Part shown: in pieces, positions 1 through 6,509 of the stretch
Numbering within the stretch: the stretch's first letter is position 1
How the letters are laid out: every line of letters starts with the position of its first letter
From: an uncultured Acetobacter sp.
Lineage (GTDB): Bacteria; Pseudomonadota; Alphaproteobacteria; Acetobacterales; Acetobacteraceae
NCBI GenBank assembly: GCA_937900755.1
Contig: CALCDN010000061.1
Span: forward strand, 1 to 11,877
Reading direction: 5' to 3'
Length of the DNA stretch: 11,877 bases
Translations under genes and position numbers: made by a program
The notes under the pieces: generated by a model
Databases searched by the model: none
Told to the model about the DNA's origin: nothing
What the model saw: the letters and a program-made list of their open reading frames with translations, nothing else

Positions 1-2
1 CG

Positions 3-203
3 GGGCTGGGGCAGGCGTGGATGTCGGTCGTGGCGGCGGAACTGTTTGGCGTGCCGGGCATTGGTGCGCGCATGATGCAGGCTTCCAGCCTTCTGGCGAC
101 CGATGTTGTTGTGGTTTACATGCTGACCATGGCCATGCTGTATGCCATTACCGATTTTCTTTTTGGATTTGTGCGCAAATGGGTTCTCAGATGGCAGCCA
201 TAA
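3..203 (+). CDS. ABC importer permease, C-terminal end (partial)
   Basis: The last 66 codons of an inner-membrane permease; the 5' part lies outside the window. The reading frame is open from base 3 and ends at TAA 201-203. The visible protein begins GLGQAWMSVVAAELFGVPG and ends KWVLRWQP. This matches the C-terminus of the SsuC/TauC/NrtB (BPD_transp_1) family: the stretch after the EAA loop (A-W-x-x-x-x-A-E-L-x-G), a last membrane helix (about VVVVYMLTMAMLYAITDFLF) and a basic tail ending in LRW. These permeases import sulfonates, taurine, nitrate or related small molecules with a periplasmic binding protein and an ATPase. The ATPase gene overlaps its 3' end, so the pair is surely co-expressed. 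The substrate cannot be told from this fragment. Confidence 0.85.
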   Translation, partial: GLGQAWMSVVAAELFGVPGIGARMMQASSLLATDVVVVYMLTMAMLYAITDFLFGFVRKWVLRWQP

Positions 204-1009
204 GCCGGGCGGATGTGGTTGCCTCTTTGCATGATGTAGGCCTCTCGCACGATGGGGGAGGCACCTTTGTACTGCGTCATGTTGGCCTTACTCTTGCCCA
301 GGGCGAATTTGTTGCGCTGCTGGGGCCATCTGGCGTAGGCAAGTCCACCCTGCTCAGGGTGCTTATGGGCCTTATGCACCCGACTGAAGGCCAGACCGGA
401 GGCTCCGCCTGCGCGCCTGGGGCAGGAAAAGCACATGCCACGCGGCGTAGCCGTGCCATGGTGTTCCAGGATGCGCGGCTGCTGCCATGGCGTACGGTGT
501 TGCGGAATGTCATGTTCGGGCTGGAAGGCCTGCACCTGAACAAGAGTGAGAAAAAACTGCGTGCGCAGGAGGCCCTGCGGCTTGTGGGGCTTGAAGATGC
601 GGCGGACAGGTTGCCCCGCCGCCTGTCCGGTGGGCAAAGGCAGCGCGTGGGTGTGGCCCGTGCCCTGACCGTGGACCCGGACCTGCTGCTCATGGATGAG
701 CCTTTTGGCGCTCTGGACCCCATTACCCGTACAAGCCTGCAGGAAGAGTTGCAGCGGATATGGCAGCAGACCCACAAGACGGTCCTGTTTGTCACGCATG
801 ATATTGAGGAAGCCCTGCGCCTGGCCACACGTGTTGTGGTGCTGGCCGGTGGACCACCTGCGGGTATTACGGGCGAAATCATGCTGGATATGCCAGACCG
901 CAACCCGGACACCCCCGCGTTCCGCACCTACGCCGCCCGATTGCGCGCCATGATCGCAGGGGAGCCCGATCCGGGTGGAGAAGCGTACTGGCGCTCGGCT
1001 GAAATCTAG
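191..1009 (+). CDS. ABC importer ATP-binding protein (SsuB/TauB/NrtD type)
   Basis: Cytoplasmic ATPase that drives the permease encoded just upstream. From ATG 191 it is 272 residues, usual for the family. All nucleotide-binding motifs are intact: Walker A GPSGVGKS (45-52), Q-loop Q92 in VFQDARLLPW, signature LSGGQRQRVGVARAL (145-159), Walker B LLLMDEPFGALD (165-176) and switch histidine H203 in VTHD. FQDxRLLPW and the MDEPFGALD form are typical of nitrate/sulfonate/taurine importers. The start overlaps the permease stop by 13 bases. An in-frame ATG at 179 is an alternative, with a GGA 11 bases upstream that is slightly better placed; neither start has a strong ribosome-binding site. The frame stays open upstream to base 17, but that part overlaps the permease and is not expected to be translated. 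The substrate is unknown. Confidence 0.93.
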   Translation: MAAISRADVVASLHDVGLSHDGGGTFVLRHVGLTLAQGEFVALLGPSGVGKSTLLRVLMGLMHPTEGQTGGSACAPGAGKAHATRRSRAMVFQDARLLPWRTVLRNVMFGLEGLHLNKSEKKLRAQEALRLVGLEDAADRLPRRLSGGQRQRVGVARALTVDPDLLLMDEPFGALDPITRTSLQEELQRIWQQTHKTVLFVTHDIEEALRLATRVVVLAGGPPAGITGEIMLDMPDRNPDTPAFRTYAARLRAMIAGEPDPGGEAYWRSAEI

Positions 1010-1094
1010 TCTTGAGCGAAAAAATCGTTCACATATGCATCTTTAGGGGCGCGAGCCGCGTTATCCCTTAATCCAGTATGGAGGACATCCTCAT
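1010..1094 (+). promoter_or_regulatory. Intergenic stretch with possible promoter for the small-gene pair
   Basis: Gap of 85 bases between the ATPase gene and the first small membrane-protein gene. TTGAGC at 1012-1017 followed after 16 bases by TATGCA (1034-1039) could be a weak promoter. An imperfect GC-rich hairpin is possible around 1041-1072 (AGGG...CGCG/CGCG...CCCT), but no T tract follows it, so it is not a convincing terminator for the ABC operon. A good Shine-Dalgarno core, GGAGG, lies at 1080-1084, 10 bases before ATG 1095. Whether the small genes have their own promoter or are read through from the ABC genes is open. Confidence 0.25.
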
Positions 1095-1328
1095 ATGAGT
1101 GATGAGAGCAAGGCGGATTACGGTCTTGAGGACGGTATTGGCAACCTGCAGGACGGCGCGGATGGCCTGTTTGGGAAGCTGCCCAGTTATGATGCCCTTA
1201 ATCCGGGCCAGCGGAGTGCCGCGGCCGAAGCATTGCGCGATGTTGTCATTGACCAGCCCCTGTTTGCCGTAGCCACGGCGGGTGTTGTGGGGCTGGTTAT
1301 TGGAATTTTTTTGCGTCGTAGAAAGTAG
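1095..1328 (+). CDS. Small C-tail-anchored membrane protein, DUF883 (ElaB/YqjD)-like
   Basis: A 77-residue protein starting MSDESKADYGLEDGIGN. The first 53 residues are hydrophilic and acidic. Residues about 54-72 form one hydrophobic, glycine-bearing helix (QPLFAVATAGVVGLVIGIF), and the chain ends in the basic tail LRRRK. This resembles the C-terminal anchor of DUF883 proteins (ElaB, YqjD, YgaM), inner-membrane proteins linked in E. coli to stationary phase and ribosome binding. The N-terminal half is shorter than usual and the family call is tentative. A glycine-zipper helix of another family is possible. GGAGG 10 bases before the ATG supports the start. The next gene, 55 bases downstream, encodes another tiny membrane protein on the same strand, so the two are probably co-transcribed. 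Confidence 0.8.
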   Translation: MSDESKADYGLEDGIGNLQDGADGLFGKLPSYDALNPGQRSAAAEALRDVVIDQPLFAVATAGVVGLVIGIFLRRRK

Positions 1329-1329
1329 G

Positions 1330-1359
1330 TCGGCCAGGGGCATTTTTGGTGCTGGCCGA
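1330..1359 (+). other. Intergenic hairpin between the two small membrane-protein genes
   Basis: A perfect 8-base inverted repeat, TCGGCCAG (1330-1337) and CTGGCCGA (1352-1359), encloses a 14-base loop. An alternative fold adds an inner GCA/TGC helix after a 3-base bulge. It begins two bases after the upstream stop codon. It is not followed by a T tract, so it is more likely an RNA-stability or processing element, or a partial attenuator, than a full terminator. That role is inference. Confidence 0.5.
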
Positions 1360-1383
1360 GGTTGAAATACAAGGGAGTGCGTT

Positions 1384-1560
1384 ATGCTGAGACTGGCACT
1401 GTTTTTTCTGGTTGTTTCACTTGTTGCAGGGCTGTTTGGTTTTGGCGGCATTGCCTCTGCTTCGGCCGGGATGGCTAAAATTCTGTTCTTTATCGCCATT
1501 ATGCTGTTTGTCGTGTTTTTGGTTGTCGCCCTTCTGGCGGGGCGTGCGGTCATGAAATAA
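1384..1560 (+). CDS. DUF1328 (YtjA-like) small membrane protein
   Basis: A 58-residue, almost wholly hydrophobic protein starting MLRLALFFLVVSLVAGLFGF and ending LAGRAVMK. It shows the hallmark DUF1328 pattern: a first membrane helix (residues about 3-20), the small-residue turn GFGGIASASAGMAKILFF (19-36), and a second helix (about 33-52). Family members are 50-60 residues long, so this is full length. The role of the family is not established; it is a small inner-membrane protein. AGGGAG at 1372-1377, 6 bases before ATG 1384, is a good ribosome-binding site. It is the last + strand gene before the shared terminator and probably forms a two-gene unit with the gene upstream. Confidence 0.88.
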   Translation: MLRLALFFLVVSLVAGLFGFGGIASASAGMAKILFFIAIMLFVVFLVVALLAGRAVMK

Positions 1561-1586
1561 GGGCTCGGCGCGCAGACGCCGGGTCT

Positions 1587-1624
1587 AAAAAAACCTCCAG
1601 GGCTAAAAGCTCTGGAGGTTTTTT
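1587..1624. terminator. Bidirectional intrinsic terminator
   Basis: Left arm AAACCTCCAGGGCT (1591-1604), loop AAA, right arm AGCTCTGGAGGTTT (1608-1621): a 14-base stem with a single G-T wobble. A T run (1619-1624) follows on the + strand. A run of seven A (1587-1593) precedes it, which reads as a T run on the - strand. It lies 27 bases after the DUF1328 stop and about 30 bases after the stop of the efflux channel gene, so it can end both converging transcripts. Confidence 0.92.
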
Positions 1625-1652
1625 ATTGGGGATGGCTCTGGGCCGGACGGGG

Positions 1653-3206
1653 TTAGTTTTTGTCTTTTTGAATGAAGGAAGGCAGGAACGGGTTGTCCGT
1701 TTGCATGGAACCCTTGCTGGGGAGTTCGGAGGCGTTCCACCCCCCGCCAAGTGCTTCCACCAGACTGACGGAATCCAGAATTCGGCTTTGCTGGATCTGC
1801 AGTGCGGTCTGTGCGTTGGACAGGGCCGTGACCTCGGCGGTGATAACGGTGGTATAAATCTGGGTGCCCGCCATATACTGGTTGAACGCAATGCTCACAG
1901 CCCTGTTGGCTGCTTCCAGCGCGGTATGCTGCTGATCGGCCTGATCGGCCAGAATACGCAGGTTGGACAGTTGGTCCTCCACCCCTTGCAGGGCGGTCAG
2001 TACGGTCTGGCGATAGGTGGCGACATAGGCATCGTAGTTGGTGTCAGCCTCGCGGACGGCGGCAGTGCGTGCCCCCCCAGCAAACAGTGTTTCCGTTGCC
2101 GAGGCGCCAAGGGTCCATATTCGGTTTGCAACCTGTACAAGAGCCCCAACCGGGTCGCCACTGTAGGAGTAGGTGGCCGTGAGTTTGACATCGGGGTAGA
2201 ACGCGGCCATGGCCGCGCCAATCTGGGCGTTGTACTCCTCCATCCGGCGTTCGGCCGCGGCAATGTCGGGGCGGCGCTGGAGCAGGCTGGCAGGCACCAT
2301 GACCGGAATGGCCGGAATGGCGCGCGGCAAGGCCCCATGCGGGATGGAAAGCTCGGCAGGAGCCTTGCCCATGAGTACGGCAATCGCGTGCTCGTACTGC
2401 GCACGGGCTATGCCGGTTGCGGTGGCCTGTGCCCGCGTCTGCTCAAGCTGGGTCTGGGCCTGGAGCAGGGTGGTCGGGTCTGTTGTGCCCGCCTCATACT
2501 GGTTTTTGGTAATCTGGTAGGAACGGTCGTAAAACGCCACGTTCTTGGTCAGCAGGTCGTACAGGCTATCCTGATAGCGCAGGTTGAAATAGGCCGTGGC
2601 CAGTTGCGCCTGGTAGGACAGGCGCGCATTGGCCAGATCGGCAGCAGTAGCCTGCGCCTCGGTCACCTGGGCCTGGATCTGCCGCCGGATCTTGCCCCAC
2701 AAATCCAGGTCCCATGATGCGGTCGGCCCCATGGCATAGGTGTTTTCCGTGGAGTTGGAGGGGGTGGAGGTCGTGCTGGAGCTGCCATCGCTTCCGTAGT
2801 TGATGATGGTGCCGCTTGAGCGCGACCCACGACCAGAACTCTGGCGGTTGAAGGAAAGCGCGCCACTGAGCGTTGGGTAAAGCTGCGCCCTTATGGCGTT
2901 GATGGTGGCGCGGGCGTTGCGGTAGCGGGCCTCGTACTGGATGATGTTCTGGTTGTTGATGTTCACCTGCGCTTCCAGTTCGTTCAGCAGGGGATCGTCA
3001 TAAATCATCCACCATGACCCTTTGGACAGGCTGGCCAGTTGGGGGGCCGCGTAACGCCACCCTGGCGCGGGCTGCAGTTCCTTGAACGCGGGTGAGATAA
3101 TGGGCGTTGGGGGTTTGTAGCTTGGCCCGACCATGCAGCCACTCAGCACGGCGGGTGCCAGTAGCAGGAACAGGCGAAAAGGGCGGGTGGGTCGGTAAAG
3201 AGGCAT
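1653..3206 (-). CDS. RND efflux outer-membrane channel lipoprotein (OprM/NodT family)
   Basis: A 517-residue outer-membrane factor that forms the trimeric exit duct of the MdtABC pump. The signal peptide (1-23) ends in lipobox LSGC, so Cys24 should be lipidated; MVGPSYKPP follows, as is usual for NodT proteins. Two outer-membrane efflux repeats follow at about 70-280 and 300-485. Family signatures include SWWMIYDDPLLNEL (64-77), ASWDLDLWGK (163-172) and LLQRRPDIAAAERRM (308-322). Residues about 122-156, between two barrel strands, are unusually rich in Ser, Thr and Gly and probably form a long surface loop. ATG 3206 directly abuts the TGA of mdtC, with AGGA 7 bases upstream as ribosome-binding site. 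It is the last gene of the operon and ends about 30 bases before the terminator. E. coli MdtABC has no channel of its own; Pseudomonas MuxABC has OpmB. Confidence 0.95.
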   Translation of the reverse strand: MPLYRPTRPFRLFLLLAPAVLSGCMVGPSYKPPTPIISPAFKELQPAPGWRYAAPQLASLSKGSWWMIYDDPLLNELEAQVNINNQNIIQYEARYRNARATINAIRAQLYPTLSGALSFNRQSSGRGSRSSGTIINYGSDGSSSTTSTPSNSTENTYAMGPTASWDLDLWGKIRRQIQAQVTEAQATAADLANARLSYQAQLATAYFNLRYQDSLYDLLTKNVAFYDRSYQITKNQYEAGTTDPTTLLQAQTQLEQTRAQATATGIARAQYEHAIAVLMGKAPAELSIPHGALPRAIPAIPVMVPASLLQRRPDIAAAERRMEEYNAQIGAAMAAFYPDVKLTATYSYSGDPVGALVQVANRIWTLGASATETLFAGGARTAAVREADTNYDAYVATYRQTVLTALQGVEDQLSNLRILADQADQQHTALEAANRAVSIAFNQYMAGTQIYTTVITAEVTALSNAQTALQIQQSRILDSVSLVEALGGGWNASELPSKGSMQTDNPFLPSFIQKDKN

Positions 3207-6200
3207 TCAGCTATCCTGCCTGAAACTGCGGGAAAACGACAAGGAGCGGATAAAGGAACCGGCACGCGACTGCCATGTATCAAACATAAGGTAAATGACT
3301 GGCGTTGTATAAAGGGTAAGGGCCTGGCTGACGATAAGCCCACCAACAATGGCAATGCCCAGAGGGTGCCGCAACTCCGCCCCATACCCGTTGGCGACCA
3401 TGAGCGGGGCGGCCCCAAGGGCTGCGGCGACCGATGTCATCATGATCGGGCGGAAGCGGAGCAGGCAGGCGGTGCGAATGGCGTCATGGGCGGACATGCC
3501 CTGCTCACGCTCGGCCATGATGGCGAAATCGACCAGCATGATGGCGTTTTTTTTCACGATGCCAATCAATAGGATCACACCGATCATGGCGATAAGGGAA
3601 AACTCCTCCCCCGCCAGTTGCAGGGCCAGCAGCGCACCCACGCCAGCGGATGGCAAGGTGGAGAGAATGGTCAGCGGGTGTACGTAACTTTCATACAGGA
3701 TGCCCAGCGTAATATATACGGCCACAAGGGCTGCGAGGATCAGGAGCGGTTCATCACTGACCGCTTTTTGGAACTGGGCGGCATTGCCTGCAAAACTGCC
3801 ATGAATGGTGTTGGGCATATGCAGGGCGACCTGTGCGGTGTTGATGATCTGTGTGGCCGTGCCCAGGGAGACCCCCTTGGCCAGATTGAACGAGAGCGTT
3901 GCCGCGACCGCCAACCCCTGATGGTTGACCGAAAGGGGAGTGCGGCTGGGAACCAGATGGGTGACAAGGTTCAGCGGCACCATGGCCTCGGATGCCGTGC
4001 TGACAGCCGACCCGTTGGAGGCTCCGGCCCCACCTGCCAGTGCATTGGCAATCTGGTTTTTAAAGGACAGGGAGCTCTGGGTAGCCTCCGTACTGGTGGC
4101 GGTCGTGCTCGAGGCATTGCGTACCCGTATGGTGTTGGACTTGGTGCCCCCTCCAGCCGAGCCCCCGGCAACGCTGATCCAGACCTGCATCAGGCTTTCC
4201 GGGTTGGACCAGTTCTGGGGATCGGCCTCCATGATCACGCGGTACTGGTTCAGGCGGTTGTAGATCACGGAGGCCGCGCGCTGGCCAAACGCATCATACA
4301 GGGTGTTGGAGAGGAGCTGGGGGGTAATGTTCACACGGGCGGATGTGTCGCGGTCGATTTCGGTGCTGATGGCGGATCCTCCGAGTTGTACATCGGAGGA
4401 GAGGGAGGTCAGTTCCGGGTGGCGGCGCAGTTCGGCCAGCAGGCGTGATGTCCAGTCGTAGAGGTCGGAGGAGTTTTCGCCCTCCAGCGTGTACTGGTAG
4501 GCGGCATTGCTTTGCCGTGCGCCCGAGCGGATGGCGCCGGGCTGCATAAGAAAAAAGCTGGCCCCAACCAGGTTGCGCAGCTTGCGGTTGACGCGGGCGA
4601 TCAGGTCGGTTGGCGTGTCGTTGCGCACGGTTTTGTCCGTGAGCTCCAAAAACAGCCCCGCCTCGTTGGCTGAACCACGACCACCGATAAAGGAGGACAC
4701 ACTCTTTACGTCGCGGTCACGCATGAGCACGTTTTGCACTTCGGTCAGTTTTTTGGCCAAAGCCCCGAAGGAAATCGACTGGTCCCCCTGCAGATGCCCC
4801 ATGAGCATGCCCGTATCTTCCACCGGGAAAAATCCTTTGGGCATGAGAACGAACAGGGCCGCGGTCAGGGCCAGTGTAAAGGGCAGGCTGAGCAGTACGG
4901 TCTTGTGGTAGCGCAGGGCAACATCGAGCGAGCGGGCATAACCGGTCTGCATGTGGTCCAGAAAAGCGGTCATGGCGGCAATGGCGTGGCGCAACAGGCT
5001 GCCAGCGCCAGAGGGCGCAGGCCCCGCAGCATGGGGCACCAGCAGGTAAGCGGCCATCATGGGGGTCAGGGTCAGGGAGAGCACCATCGAGATCAGGATG
5101 GTGATGGAGACCGTCATGGCGAATTCATGGAACAGGCGGCCAGCCAGGCCGCCCATCAACAGAATGGGCAAAAAGACGGCGATCAGGGAAACGGAGATGG
5201 AAATAACCGTAAAGGCCACCTCGCCACTGCCTTTTATGGCGGCGTCACGCGGGTGGAGCCCCAGTTCTATGTAGCGGGCAATATTTTCCATGACCACAAT
5301 GGCGTCATCCACCACAAAGCCGGTGGAAACCGTAAGCGCCATGAGCGACATGTTATCGAGCGAAAAGCCCAGCAGGCGCATGACGCCAAAAGTCGCCACA
5401 ATGGAAGTGGGCACTACCACGGCGGGTATGAGCGTCATCCGCCACGAGTGCAGGAAGAGCAGCACCACCAGCACTACCAGCACGACCGAGATCAGCAAGG
5501 TAAGCTGCGTATCCACAAGGGCTGCGCGGATAGTGAGCGAGCGGTCCAGCCCCACATGCAGCGCAACGCCGCCGGGCAGGGCGGATTTGAGCATGGGCAT
5601 TTCCGCATTGATCTGGTCCACCGTGTGAATCACGTTGGCTCCGGCTTGCGGAAAAACAACGGCAATAACGGAAGCATGCCCGTTGTAGTATCCGGCGTTG
5701 CGCAGGTCTTCCACGCTGTCTTGCACCTGGGCCACGTCGGCCAGCCGCACGGGGCGGTTGTTGCGCCAGGCGATAATCAGGTCTCGGTAGTCCTGTGCGG
5801 TGCGGACCTGGTCATTCGTGTCCAGCGTGTAGCGCGTGCCGTTCTGGTCGATAATGCCTTTGGGGGTATGGGCGTTGGCGGAGGCGAGGGCTGCGCGTAC
5901 GTCTTCAAACCCGATGCCGTATTTGAACAGGGGCAGGGGGTTTATTTCCGCCCGGATGGCAGGCAGCGCGCTTCCGCTGATTTCCACCTGGCCCACACCC
6001 TGTATGGCCGACAGGTGCTGGACCAGCACATTGGTCGCATAATCATACAACTGGGGGCGGGTATGGGTGTCCGACGTTAAGGTGAGGATAAGAATGGGCG
6101 CGCCGTTGGGGTTGGCCTTGCGGTAACTGGGGTTCTGCCGCAGCGAGGAGGGCATGTCCGCATGGGCGGCCTGAAGGGCGGCCTCCACATCACGCGCGGC

Positions 6201-6509
6201 CCCGTTAATATCGCGCGAGAGGGCGAACTGGAGCGTAATACGCGTGCTGCCTTCGGTGGACTGGGATGTCATTTCCGTAACATCGGCAATCTGCCCCAGA
6301 TGCCGCTCCAGTGGAGCCGCAACAGCACTGGCAACTTCCTCCGGGGAGCCACCAGCCTGCCGGGCCTGTATCTGAATAACCGGAAAATCCACATTGGGCA
6401 GGTCAGCCACAGGCAGGCCGCGGTAGCCCAGAAGCCCTCCCAGGAACAGGGCTATGGTCAGCAGAATGGTGGCGACGGGCCGGTCAATAAAAATCCGGCT
6501 GATGTTCAC
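3207..6509 (-). CDS. mdtC: RND multidrug efflux pump subunit MdtC
   Basis: Inner-membrane, proton-driven pump subunit of 1100 residues that assembles with MdtB. The start is VNISRIFIDRPVATILL. Along its length it follows E. coli MdtC as I recall it, for example RKANPNGAPILILTLTSDT, PLSVNHQGL and ESYVHPLTILSTLPSAGVG. Twelve membrane helices in two halves flank two large periplasmic domains. The proton-relay residues are present: D401 and D402 in GFVVDDAIV (helix 4) and K987 in GIVKKNAIM (helix 10). GTG 6509 is chosen because it overlaps the mdtB stop as GTGA. An in-frame ATG at 6578 would add 23 residues unlike RND N-termini and lies inside mdtB. The protein is about 75 residues longer than E. 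coli MdtC, mostly through a Ser/Thr/Gly/Ala-rich insertion at 781-842 in the second periplasmic domain. Confidence 0.95.
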   Translation of the reverse strand: MNISRIFIDRPVATILLTIALFLGGLLGYRGLPVADLPNVDFPVIQIQARQAGGSPEEVASAVAAPLERHLGQIADVTEMTSQSTEGSTRITLQFALSRDINGAARDVEAALQAAHADMPSSLRQNPSYRKANPNGAPILILTLTSDTHTRPQLYDYATNVLVQHLSAIQGVGQVEISGSALPAIRAEINPLPLFKYGIGFEDVRAALASANAHTPKGIIDQNGTRYTLDTNDQVRTAQDYRDLIIAWRNNRPVRLADVAQVQDSVEDLRNAGYYNGHASVIAVVFPQAGANVIHTVDQINAEMPMLKSALPGGVALHVGLDRSLTIRAALVDTQLTLLISVVLVVLVVLLFLHSWRMTLIPAVVVPTSIVATFGVMRLLGFSLDNMSLMALTVSTGFVVDDAIVVMENIARYIELGLHPRDAAIKGSGEVAFTVISISVSLIAVFLPILLMGGLAGRLFHEFAMTVSITILISMVLSLTLTPMMAAYLLVPHAAGPAPSGAGSLLRHAIAAMTAFLDHMQTGYARSLDVALRYHKTVLLSLPFTLALTAALFVLMPKGFFPVEDTGMLMGHLQGDQSISFGALAKKLTEVQNVLMRDRDVKSVSSFIGGRGSANEAGLFLELTDKTVRNDTPTDLIARVNRKLRNLVGASFFLMQPGAIRSGARQSNAAYQYTLEGENSSDLYDWTSRLLAELRRHPELTSLSSDVQLGGSAISTEIDRDTSARVNITPQLLSNTLYDAFGQRAASVIYNRLNQYRVIMEADPQNWSNPESLMQVWISVAGGSAGGGTKSNTIRVRNASSTTATSTEATQSSLSFKNQIANALAGGAGASNGSAVSTASEAMVPLNLVTHLVPSRTPLSVNHQGLAVAATLSFNLAKGVSLGTATQIINTAQVALHMPNTIHGSFAGNAAQFQKAVSDEPLLILAALVAVYITLGILYESYVHPLTILSTLPSAGVGALLALQLAGEEFSLIAMIGVILLIGIVKKNAIMLVDFAIMAEREQGMSAHDAIRTACLLRFRPIMMTSVAAALGAAPLMVANGYGAELRHPLGIAIVGGLIVSQALTLYTTPVIYLMFDTWQSRAGSFIRSLSFSRSFRQDS

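Noticed and set aside
17..190. N-terminal extension of the ABC ATPase frame
   Set aside because: Overlaps the permease coding region in another frame and does not resemble an ATPase N-terminus.
4734..6080. Long + strand open frame of 448 codons opposite mdtC
   Set aside because: Antisense shadow of a clearly conserved pump gene; the translation is rich in His/Gln/Gly with no family pattern.
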